DNA from: Ostrinia nubilalis
Taxonomy: Eukaryota > Arthropoda > Insecta > Lepidoptera > Crambidae
Reading direction: 5' to 3'
Assembly: GCF_963855985.1 (NCBI RefSeq)
Contig: NC_087104.1
Coordinates: forward strand, 8,618,001-8,682,000
Length of the DNA stretch: 64,000 bases
Numbering within the stretch: the first letter of the stretch is position 1; each line of letters opens with the position of its first letter. Below the pieces are notes generated by a model, which was not told the DNA's origin, did not search any database, and saw nothing but the letters and a program-made list of their open reading frames with translations. Positions 1 to 12,400 of this stretch are shown in pieces. The translations under genes were made by a program, and so were the position numbers.

Positions 1-164
1 GGTTCTTTACAAACACATCCCTCGCTAATTCGCTACGCATCTTCGCACATCTCTGGTGGAAACGCATCCTAACACTGCCAGAATACTTTTTTTACACTTC
101 AAAACTTAACCAAAAAATACCATACTGTTTTATTTGGGGTTTAAAACTTTTGTAAACGACTTAC

Positions 165-3100
165 TTTAGCTGTCAGGAACCCATCAGAGAACAGCGATAT
201 CATGCAGATCATTTCAAGGTCTGGTAAGATGCACACCACGGGTCTGAAAAGAGCCTTCACCGACTCAGGCAGTTCGGTGCGGCCCGCGTAGCCGGGGTTC
301 ATCGTGATGAAGATTCCTACTTTGTTGTCCATTGAGATCTCTTGACCTTCAAACTAAGGAAGGAACAGAGGTAAGTGATCATCAACTTATTTTAGGAGTA
401 ACTAACCAAAATCGCTGTTTTATTACAATGTCACTGATGTCACGAAAGTGGCTGAAGAATCCTCTTTATTTTTTCGGTGGATTCAAGCTACAGGTTGAAG
501 CTACAAGAACTTGCACATCCCCAATCCGTCCCCCGGACACGGCCTGAGCCGAGGTCCGAGCCTACCGTGGCGCCCTCAGGCCGCGTCCGTAGTCCCCCTC
601 GATCGGGCCCACTAGAGTGAGCCCGCCGTAGGCTGGACTTTGGTCCAACACCGCGGTGGGCAACCCTCTAGTTGGGTTCGCCACTGATCGGGCGCCTTAT
701 GCGCTCGATACGGCCCGATCGCGAACGTCGGTCTGCGACCGACGCGGACGAGCCTGGGCTTCGCTTCGCGAAGCCCACACTCGGCCTCGTCGGCACGCGC
801 ACCGACGATCGCCAAACGGCTAGAGTACCTTCTGTACTCGCCACTCTGCCCGGTGAAGTTGGAAAAGCTCTTCAAGCTACCAGCGCGCGTCCCTTCCAAA
901 AAAAAAAAAAAAAAAAGAACTTGCACGTGGACAGAATATATGAACCTCTAGTTTTTAGTTTTTATTACCTCACTAGCTTTCCGCCCGCGGCTTCGCCCGC
1001 GTGGAATTTTGTCTGTCACAGAAAAACTTTATCGCGCGCGTCCCTGTTTCAAAAACCGGGATTAAAAATATCCTATGTTCTTTCCCGGGACTCAAACTAT
1101 CTCTATGCCAAATTTCATCAAAATCGGTTGCGAGGTTTAAGCGGGAAAGCGTAACAGACAGACAGACAGACAGAGTTACTTTCGCATTTATAATATTAGT
1201 TGGGATAAAAAAGGTGAGTAAAAATGCCTCTTATAGACCAACTCTATAGCTCTTAATTGAGTGGATTCTCCTGTAGTGGATCAGTGAGAGAGGACTGCCA
1301 TGTGACGTGACAGTTTGTAATATAATAATACTCACAGTAAATCTCTTCAGCTTCATAAGCAGTGCACTTCTTATGCACTGTAGCTGCGTAGATATGACAG
1401 ACAGCACGGATATGTCAATACGGTTGAATTCATCAAAGCAGCCCCACGCGCCGCATTGACACAGTCCAGCTAAGATTTGGCCTACGGCGCGGAAGTCCAT
1501 GCCTTCCCCGCAGTTTGTGACAACGCAAAGCAGACCTAATGCTTTGGCGAGATCTTTCGTCGTTTCTGTCTTGCCTGTGCCGGCTGGGCCTGTAAGATAC
1601 GAGAAACTTAAGTACTGTGGGCGTAGTGTGAGTTTACGTCAAACGCATTCAATGTCGTCTGCGTAAAAAAATGACATTAAATGTATGACGGATTGTACAG
1701 CGCCTCTAGCGGAAACTTTCAAGAACTAAAATCTTCATTTTTTTTTAACGTGCTCGTTAGTGACGACGTTTGATGTAAACTTACACTAAGCCCTCTGTTC
1801 GAGTAGAGGCATCGATGTAAAGTCATCTATCATTCCATTTTATGATCGGAGAGGCGCGGGAGCATGCACAACTTGATAATATCATGACAATAATGGTGAT
1901 GATGATATTACTAGTTGTTTATTGTCGTTGTTGATAGTAATATCAATATGAATAGATTTTATTTCATGGAACATTTTGCTCGTGTTTACAGTGATTTTAC
2001 AGCGGTCTGCTTTTGAATTATTATCTTATTAGGATTTCCTACAGCTTAGGTCAAAGTTGGTATGTTTTTAGTGAGTGTGACAAAGATTAAGGTTACCTGC
2101 AGGAGCTCCTCCTAACTGCATGGTGAGGGCTTGCGTGATGGTGAGGTAGATGCGATCTGTCAGCGGCGTGATCACTAGCCGGCCGTTTAGACCCATGTAT
2201 TCGTAGCCGTATTCAAATACCCCTGGAAATTAGATAAAACAATAAGTTCTCATCAACTTTAGGGATAATGACACTACAGTTAATAATCTTTGATCAACAC
2301 ACAGCTCAACTCACTTAAGAGATTATAAATTATCACTACTAAGGGATTTGGGAACAAGACACTTTTATAAAGGCAACATAAAAGTTTAAAACACTAAAAG
2401 ATTGCGCCGAAAATTTATTTTATTATGACAAATGTATCTGCTAAGAAAATATTTTCTAAAATTCACTTCCTAAGAGCATAAACGAGTTTCCAAAGCCGCC
2501 TCCGTCACGTTGTCTTTCACGAAGACCTCGATGATGTCTCGTCGATTATTGATATTATACGGAACTTGCGGACTCACCAGTACACTGCCTTATCCATAGA
2601 TTGTCGTCTTTCTTCAGCTAGTAGAATCGCCACTGGCTCTCCCAGTCGAACTCGGCCGCTTCTGTCACGTTATCTCGCACGAATCCCTCGATGATGTCTC
2701 GTGCGTGCACATCAATGGTTGTTATTTTAAGGAACCTGCGGACTCACCAGTACACTGCCTGATCCATAGATTGTCGTCTTTCTTCAGCCAGTAAAAGCGC
2801 AGCTGGCTCTCCCAGTCGAACTCGGCCGCTTCTGTCACGTTATCTCGCACGAATCCCTCGATGATGTCTCGTGCGTGCACATCAATGGTTGTTATTTTAA
2901 GGAATCTGCGGACTCACCAGTACACTGCCTGATCCATAGATTGTCGTCTTTCTTCAGCCAGTAGACTCGCAGCTGGCTCTCCCAGTCGAACTCGGCCGCT
3001 TCTGTCACGTTATCTCGCACGAATCCCTCGATGATGTCTCGTGCGTGCACATCAATGGTTGATATTTTAAGGATCTTGCGGACTCACCAGTACACTGCCT

Positions 3101-3440
3101 GATCCATAGATTGTCGTCTTTCTTCAGCCAGTAAAAGCGCAGCTGGCTCTCCCAGTCGAACTCAGCCGCTTCTGTCACGTTATCTCGCACGAATCCCTCG
3201 ATGATGTCTCGTGCGTGCACATCAATGGTTGATATTTTAAGGATCTTGCGGACTCACCAGTACACTGCCTGATCCATAGATTGTCGTCTTTCTTCAGCCA
3301 GTAAAAGCGCAGCTGGCTCTCCCAGTCGAACTCAGCCGCTTCTGTCACGTTATCTCGCACGAATCCCTCGATGATGTCTCGTGCGTGCACGTCAATTGTT
3401 GTTATAGTGCGGAATTTCAGCCGGTCATTTGAGGATAGGT
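165..3440 (-). CDS. DNAH10: Dynein exons 41-44: AAA1 motor module
   Basis: Exons, 5' to 3': 3258-3440, 2097-2222, 1336-1589, 165-353. They encode about residues 2138-2389. Exon 42 gives [20 protein letters not shown]. Exon 43 opens with the Walker A loop GPAGTGKTE and includes Walker B in CFDEFNRID. Exon 44 holds the [16 protein letters not shown] segment. AAA1 is the main ATP-hydrolysing site of dynein, and all its key residues are present here. The donor at 164 opens an intron that runs off the window. Exon 41 is followed downstream by four further copies of its 3' half. Confidence 0.95.
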
Positions 3441-6400
3441 CTGAAAGAAGACACAATAACTTAACTATGGATAGGAGATAGGATAAGACATCTGACATAA
3501 AATTAAATATATGGAGAACTAAAACATGGTTTCGGCACGGTAATATAAACGGACGAAACGCGAGCTTTCCTTCGAAATTCAAATCTCGGTATGCGCTCGA
3601 CATGCAAAAGTCGGGGGTGTCGCGAATGTGCCACAGTAATAAACGGACAATGTGTTGTTTTTTTTAAACAGTAAGTGTTTTTTTATAAAAGTAATTACAA
3701 GTACCTATTTATACAGGATGTTAGGTAAATGGGTTTATAAGCCGACACTAGCTCATGTTAACATTTTATGCATGTAAATGGTATGGTGAAGTCAGTGATA
3801 TCATTTTTTTTAAATTTTCATACAAAATAAAATTATAAAATCAGATTTGTATGAAAATTAAAATTATTAAAATGATGATATCAATTTTCTGACTTCACCA
3901 TACCATTTATATGCACATGTTAACATGGGCTAGTGTCAGCTTATAAACCCATTTACCTAACACCCTGTATAATAATCAAGCATTTTGTACGCCTCAGTCG
4001 AGGCGCATACATTTTACGGTCGCAAATTTATAAGATTTGTTACTAAATCTTAACACAAATATATGTATTTTTTAATTAAATCTACTAATGACAAGACAAC
4101 ATGCATTTTTATCCTATTTCATTCACAAAGTATTTTGTTTGTCAAAATAAAAATAAAAAATTACAATCACAAAATACATTTACAAAACTAGATAGAAATT
4201 CTAAGTAGGCAGATGTAATGAAAATAGGGTCTGCAGGTGGGCAGCCCTATCGCATGTTGTCATACAATGACGTTCCGCGTGGCTGTTGACATTTATTTCA
4301 AAAATATGGCCGAGTTGGAATACTGTATAGATAGTATTACCGTGGTTTCGGTCCTGTGACCACGGCCGTTGCAATCTAGATGAAATGTCACACTAAGCCT
4401 GGGCGCAGACCCTCGACTTTTAATTGGCCGATAGTTGGGCCCGATTCTAATTTGTATGAAGAATCGGCCGATACTAAATCGGTGTAATGTGCGCACTTTG
4501 ATACATCTCCATACAGATCAACAGCCCGACCCAACTATCGGCCAACTAAAAATCGGTGATCTGCGCCTAGGCGAACTAAAGACCTAAGGGTGATCGCTGA
4601 AATTCCAGCCATTATACAGATTTCCTATAGTGAGAGGCCACGTTTCCGAGCCATAAGTTATCACTGGTAACACACATTGGTTATACACTCTAGTCTTCAG
4701 GCATTGAGGTAATTTGGACGAAAAGATGTTGCGTAGTTTCCCGAACGCTGCCCAGCCGAGTTGGATTCGACGATTGACCTCCTTCTCGAAATTGGATCTA
4801 CCTAGCTGAATCGTTTGTCCGAGGTAGACATACTTGTCGACAATCTCGAGAATTGAGCTGCCAACTGAAACTGGGTAGGGTGTAACATGGACATTCGACA
4901 TAAGCTTCGTTTTGTCCATGTTCATCCTCAGGCCTACCTGTTGGGAAACTCCATTAAGGTCTTCGAGCATTGTGCCAAGATCTTCCAACGATTCTGCCAT
5001 GACCACAATATCGTCGGCAAACCGAAGGTGAGTGATGTACTCGCCATTAATGTTTATGCCGAATCCTTTCCATTCCAGGAGTTTGAAAGCGTCTTCCAAT
5101 GCAGCGGTGAACAGTTTCGGAGATATAACATCTCCCTGCCTAACGCCTCGCTGCAGTGGAATCGCCCTCGTGCTCTGCTCCTGTACTCGGACCGACATGG
5201 TGGCGTTTTTGTACAAGCACTTCAGCACCTCGATATACCGATAGTCAATACGGCACCGCTGGAGAGATTGTAACACTGCCCAAGTCTCAATCGAATCGAA
5301 GGCCTTCTCATAGTCCACGAACGCCAAGCATAGTGGCAAGTTATACTCCTCAGTCTTCTGTATAACCTGCCGCAGCTATGCACTATAGGCCTTATACAGA
5401 AGCTCAAAGTTGCACAGCGTGCTATGGAGAGGGCTATGCTTGGTGTTTCTTTGCGAGATCGAATCAGAAATGAGGAGATCCGTAAACGAACCAAAGTCGC
5501 TGACATAGCCCGACGGATTAGCAAGCTGAAGTGGCAATGGGCAGGGCACATAGTACGCAGAACTGACGGCCGATGGGGCAGAAAGGTTCTGGAATGGAGG
5601 CCGCGTACCGGAAAACGCAGCGTGGGACGTCCACCTACAAGGTGGACCGACGACATCGTAAGGGTGGCAGGGAAGCGCTGGACGCAGGCCGCTACCAATC
5701 GATCAACATGGAAAGCATTGGGGGAGGCCTATGTTCAGCAGTGGACGTCCTATGGCTGAAATGATGATGATGATGATACAGATTTCAGTCTTTAGATAAC
5801 AATAATCCCTTTAGAAATTAACTGTACCTAGTCGCACTTTGACTACAAGTCCGTCCAATTGCTCGTTCTGTTGCTGCAAATGTTCCTTCATGGCCCTTTT
5901 GTTCCCTTTTCTTATACGAATGAACGTCTCTTCCGTTTCGGCTGTCCACCACACGCCGTTGGCTGCTAGACACACCATGCCTTGATACTCGAGGATCCAT
6001 TCCGTTCTGAATAAAAAACATTTTTCTTTCATTGCTTTTAACTCTTATTTCAATGACATAAGGTTCTAATTATGATTAATATAATTTATGGCAATATTAT
6101 GCAATAAAGGGTCAACCAACACCAAACAAAGAATTTTGGCGTCAAGCGAGACATTACCTTGGCACCTTCCAGTTTCTTCCGTAGTAGAATATAGCCTTTT
6201 TGGTAATAAACTTATTGGTGTTACGCATTTCAACAAGTACCAAGTTCATCCAATCTTCGACTCTGCCTTCAGTGTATACCACTTTTCTGAAGTCCATTAT
6301 CTAAACATAGACAAGGTATTATAAATTAGTACATACAGGGTGTGGTTTTGTAAAACAACGCCCATCTCAGGGGTGGTAGTATACACGAAACTGATGCCAA

Positions 6401-9400
6401 AAGAATAAGTTTTTTTATTTTTTATTTTCATGGAAAAATCCATGAAATCAGGAAAATGATATTTACGCGGGCGAGCTACCTGTCAGTCCCCCGCTCACCC
6501 GGGGCGGCGGCCACGTGTGCTCGGTGGTGTAGCGGGGTACGCGGGGTTGGTGCGGGCGGTAACAAGCGCCGTCTCTAAAGTTTTAGAGAGACGTTTGAAC
6601 AAGGTTTTTTACTATTAAAGTTATAGTTAAAAATTTTATTTATAATTATCTGGTAATAACTTTCATGTGTACTACCACTCTTGAGATGGGCGTTGTTTTA
6701 CAAAACCACACCCTGTATTGAAAGTGAAAAAGCATTATTACAAAAATATTTTTACCTCTCCTTCAGCAGAGATCATCTTGGCAGCTACTGGACGATTAGT
6801 ATGATCTACGTATAAGTCTAGAGCTCTGATGTTGTCAAACATCTGTAAGAAAATTCACATTGAATGGAGAAAAGTACACTACCAACATTTTTTCCTCCTC
6901 GGTAACCAGCATTTAAGCTTGGTACACAAAAAATGTCAACCAGATTGAGATGGTTCAACTTTTTGGATGGAATTTAAAGTCAGAAGTGATCTGGGGGCGT
7001 AGTGTGAGTTTACGTCCAACGCATTCGATATCGCCTGCGTCAAAAAAATGTATGAAGATTTAGTTCTTGAAAGTTTCTGCTAGGGGCGCTGTACAATCCG
7101 TCATCCATTTAATGTCACTTTTTTACGCAGTCGATATCGAATGCGTTTGACGTTAACTCACGCTACGCCCCCGGATGATTAAGCTCCTTTTTAGGTATGA
7201 TGCAGATGTAAAGGTTAAATAGTAACAGTACCTTGATCATATGCTCCTGGACGCAGCTACACTCACTGCTGCCAAGAATTGAGAGCAACTCGTCTGTTGA
7301 TATGAAGAAGAATCTTGGGAACACACGCCGTTTCGAATCCAAGTAGTCGTTCAGAGACTTTTGACACCTATGAAGAAGGAATAAAGAGGAAATCAAAATA
7401 GTTCAAGCTAGATTTCACACTTATCAGTCGTATAAAATAAAGTTAAAAATCTTACTTTTGTAGACCAAGCCCTAGGTTGACGAATTCTTCTAATCTACCG
7501 CTTATAGTGCAGCAGTCGACCACGTTTAGTCTTTTGGCTGTATCCAACATGATCTGCAATCAATTTCAAATTAAAAAAAAAAACATTGTTAATATTGATG
7601 CTGAAGTGATTCACATCAATGTTTTAAGAACAATAAAATAATAGAAAACTTATAGCCACGATACGAACGGTGAAGGGGTCGGACTAGTGATCCGAGGAAC
7701 GCGGGTTTGAATCCCGCCGCCGCTCGATTAATGTGGTGAACCCACTCGTAACACAAGCATATTTAGCTTACCACGAGGGGTTATTAGTAATTTGTATTTA
7801 CAAATTGGTAATATTATAAAAAAATAACTATTTTGTATCAGAAATACCTTTCTAAAAGACTTGTCAATATCGTCAAACTTCTTGGCCTCCTCTGGCAGTT
7901 GGACTCTGATGTCTCCGCCTACGAAGATGCCCTCCAAGTAGAGCCACTTTCGCTGCGTGGCCATCCACTCCTCAATGACCTCTGATATCAATGCCAGGCG
8001 TCTCTCCCACGTGTGAACGACTGAGAGGAATGGGCCGATGAACCTGGGGAAAATAAGTCACATTTCAGAACACATTTTACATTTTTATATTCTTGTTGAT
8101 GTAAATTCTGTTCTTTATTCGATGTTAAAACGTCTATTATAGGTTGCCGGTTGACCTTATAGGATCACTCTAGATCTTCGCTAGACCTTCACATGTATGG
8201 GCTTTCATCTACAAGTTCAATGTGAAATCACCCATAACATCAGGTTTCATCAGCAGGCCTAGGTGTGCGCATTTTGTCGATCTTAGATGATAAGCCCATA
8301 CATTTGTAGTCTGTCGTCAACCAATATAATATTTTATCGTAACACGCGTCCTAACGAGGCAGTATGCTGTGCTTTGAAACTAATGGAAAAAGGAATCGCT
8401 CCCCACATCTCTGACAAGGTTGCAGGCAGAAGCTAATCTATATATATAAAAATGAAACCCGTTTTCCGTTGTCACGACATAACATGAAAACGGCTTGACC
8501 GATTTGGCTGATTTTTTTTTTGTAGTTTTCTAATACTCTGTACAAGGTTTTTACGGAAAAAAATATAAAGAAAATCTCTACGCTAAGGCGGTACGAAGTT
8601 CGCCGGGTCAGCTAGTATTATAATAAAATATTACTGTGAAGCAGCCATGCTCTGCAGCGTCATGGCATCTTCGTCCAGTTTGACGACCACTTCGTCGCAA
8701 GGGTTGAGGGTGTAGCCACGATCCTCCCCTCTGTTGAAGTGACGGGCCACGGTGAAGGAAATGGCTCCCCATGTCTCTTGCACGTCACGGACGCCGCGTT
8801 CGATGGCTAATTCCTAGGAGATGGGGAATTTTAGTTAGTACATGGATACTTAACATCACATGTATCCGATTAGGGCATAGATAACCTGTATTAAAAATAA
8901 TAATACACACAGCGATAACAAATTGAGCTTAGCACCAAAAACTAAAAAAAAAACGGCACGAAAGCTTTATGCTTGCATGTTTGGAAATACCATAGCTGCA
9001 TAGTGGGTAATTGATATTCAGGCATAGGCAATATTTAGCTGTAATATGCTCCTTACTTTTATAGCGTGATTAACAATTTCCTCAGCAACGTCTTGGTACT
9101 TATGCAGCTCCATAGCAAACATGTTCTCCAAAGTGAATCGTTCCGGTGACATATCAAAGTCCTGGCCTGCAAAGAAAAAACGAGCAAAGCATTTAGTTTA
9201 GCTGGTAAAATTACTGAAAGTACTGGTAACATAAAGCAAACTTACCAGTTTTAGCCATAAGTTCTTTCCAATGCCTTTCACGCATGGCTTCGTTCTTTAG
9301 CGACACCATAAGAGGCACTACTCCTTTGAACTGCTTCATCTTTAGGTCCAGCATAAGACCAGTGTTCGTAAGTCGGACGGCTTTTGGGAGTTTCCTAACA

Positions 9401-12400
9401 ATAAAATTGGTTTACTAAAATAACTCTTATTTCAGGACAGATAAGGGCGACTTCAGGTCCAACATAAAGTGAACTATATTATACCTGTATTCTTTGAAGA
9501 ATTGTTCAATGCCATCCACCAACGCTTGCGGGTTCAGATTCACCCACAACGTCTTGGCCCACACTTCCCTAGCATTCTTCTGTGCCTTGTAGATCTTGTA
9601 GACTTGGTCCATCGCCAGAAAGTCGGTTTTCGCGCGGTTGAAGTTGGAAAAGTCGGCTAGAGGGTTGTCGAACAATTGTTCAGCCGCTTGCAACATCTTT
9701 TTACGCGACTCTAGCTCATCGAAGTATTTATTGTATTCCTGTTGGAAGAAGCAAAAAAATACGGGTTAGTTGACATTGTTTCGACATAGGACATAATAAT
9801 ATGTAGGGGAGAGTTCGGTATATTGTACCGCCGGGTAAATTGTACCACCCTCATATTTCGTAAAGTATTTATTGAATGTCTGTAATTGAAACACTCAGCG
9901 ATACACAACTAAATTCAATTAATATCGGCCATGTGGTGTTTGCCGTGACAACGAACACGTGTGTTTTATTTTGAAAATTATTTTTTTATTGTTTTCAAGT
10001 AACTTTTGACAATGCATGTTTAGTTTGTAATTTTGTTAAATTTAATCACAGGGTGTTTCTAATATGTTATTCAGAAACGTAAATTAGTGTGGATTACAAT
10101 TATTTGAAACATTTTTCGGTATTTATAAGCTATATTTTTTTGCGATTTTTTAAAAGCACTATCACCTAGTCGGCTAAATTGTACCACATCAAATTGTATG
10201 GAACTTTACCAAAGGATTTTGAATTTTTTTTTAGTAAATCATATTTTGAAGTTATAATAGCGTAGTTATGTTTGATTAACAATAAATGAAAGCAAAAGAC
10301 TGGCAAAGTAGATTAGATACAAGTGTGCGTTACGATAATTGGAATTACAAAACTTTTACTCAAAATCGTGATAACGTGTAAAACAATATCAATTGTCTAT
10401 ATTATTAAGTACTGTTCCTTTTCGTTACCTAATTTGTTAAGAATGTATCGTATAATATTTTGCCATAGTTTTTTTATAGGCTTGAAATTTATTGAAATCC
10501 AATTTAGTAACCCTGTGGTACAAATTATCAAACCGGTTGGCTAAATTGGACCGAAGCTCTGAACTCGTATTTTGTTGATTTGTGCTAAATATACAACAAT
10601 TGTGTTGATTAATCCCTACGAAATAGTAAGTTGAATAATTTGTCTTTAATTATATACCACGAACATTAGCAAAAACAAAAGAAAACTATGTGTAAAATGA
10701 GATTGAAAAAAACTGGTCCAAATTAGCGGACTCTCCCTTATTCCTTGTTAGATAATCTCGAGTCATGTGTAATTTGTATAATTTTTATTCGCTTCTGATT
10801 GGCATCTAATAATCAACTGATGCTAATATTTAACAAAGAAAACATAAGTAGTTTTTCCTAGCTTTGAAATAAATAAATTAACAAACAAAGAGATTTATTT
10901 AACAATTTTTTTTCCTTAGATTCCAAAAAAAATGCCATAAAACCTTAAAAAATTATACTCATTATCAAGAGTTACCTCCATAAGCACCAGTCCTCTGTCC
11001 ATATCATCACCCACAATACCCGGGCCCTCGTTATCGAACTTCTCAACAAAGTCATCAAGCTCCTTCAGGAAGTTCGATATCTCCACCACGTTCAGTTTGG
11101 AGAACTTCTCCTTGGTCTGTTCAAGAGTGTTGCCACGGAAGAGCGAGGTTTGGTATAGGCTTCCCCAGGATGATTCCAGGTTCTTTGCGAATTGAAGATC
11201 ATCATCTGATACCTAGAAAGAAATGTTTTATTGTAAAATCCTATAGTTGCTTCTTTAGATAAGGTAACGTGACAATCGCTTCGTTTAGTCTTTTTTTTTA
11301 CTTTTCTCGGTGAAGTGAAAAATTGAATATGAGACGAGTTTTATTTTTTCTAGGAAAGCAGGGGATGGTTTGTTAACTGAGAAAATGTATTGAATATGAA
11401 CAATTAGAATGCCACTTTGCGTCAATCCTATGCTAAAAAAAATGCTATGTTAAAAAAAGAGATGGCATTGGAGAAATGACGAGTCACTTTCAGCGAAGGG
11501 TCAAATAAATCTCAAAGTAAGATCTTGTATGAATGATGAATGAGTATAAAATGTAGGTATGCTCACATCAATCCCATGCTGCCTGAGCATGTGGAAGATT
11601 TCCTGCATGCCGCGGTATTTGACCTCGGCGGTGATAGTGAGGGCTTGCACTTGACCTATGGTCGCCATCACCAGCTTGAAGTCTTCCAGCCCTTTGATGT
11701 TCATATTCATTGTCATGCGAAGAGACTGCGAATAACAATAAAATGAATGATCACAATGAAAAAATGGAGAATACATAAAGTGCGTGAGCAGGCCGGATTC
11801 TAAAAAGATCCCTATTAATCAAGACAAATGAAAGAAAATAACAAATGAATAGCTGTTTGAGTTGCAAAATTAAATCACGCGGGTTTTTATTAATTCTGGA
11901 GCCTATCACAGGTCTGTGACTCTTGAAAAGGACTCTGTAAAAATGAAAAATGAGGCACCAAATAAGTAAGCAATATGCTGACGAGGGCATATCAATTTCA
12001 AATCCAATAAAAGTTTTCTAATAACATATTTTACCTCAATTTGATTCTTCAAGTCGTACATGTTCATTCTGGTCTTGGACGCGATGCAGTTGCCCAGAAT
12101 GTTCTTCCACTCCTGCGCATGTCCCTGTACTTGGCTGATGATAGGCCGAAGGTTCACTCTTATAGCTCCAACGTCCACGTATTTAACGTGGGCATCCAAG
12201 TCTGATATTATATCTTCGAAGAAAAAGAACTTCTCGTCGTACTTGAAGATTTGTTCGTGCTTCTGAATGTACTTTTCGCATGATAGATTCTTATCGAATG
12301 CCCATAGGTGTTGGTATTTCTGCCACCTGTTAGAATTAGATATTTTTTGATAAGATTTCCTGCAGAAGTGCTACTTTCTTTACTAAGTTTCAGAGAGAAA

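Noticed and set aside
672..1154. 160-residue plus-strand open frame
   Set aside because: It spans the A-run and two unrelated repeats; not a gene.
2491..3440. CRISPR-like array
   Set aside because: Units are 170 bp and contain exon sequence and splice donors in an animal gene; no short repeats with unique spacers.
4887..5273. Plus-strand open frames over the reverse transcriptase
   Set aside because: Shadows of the minus-strand reverse transcriptase segment.
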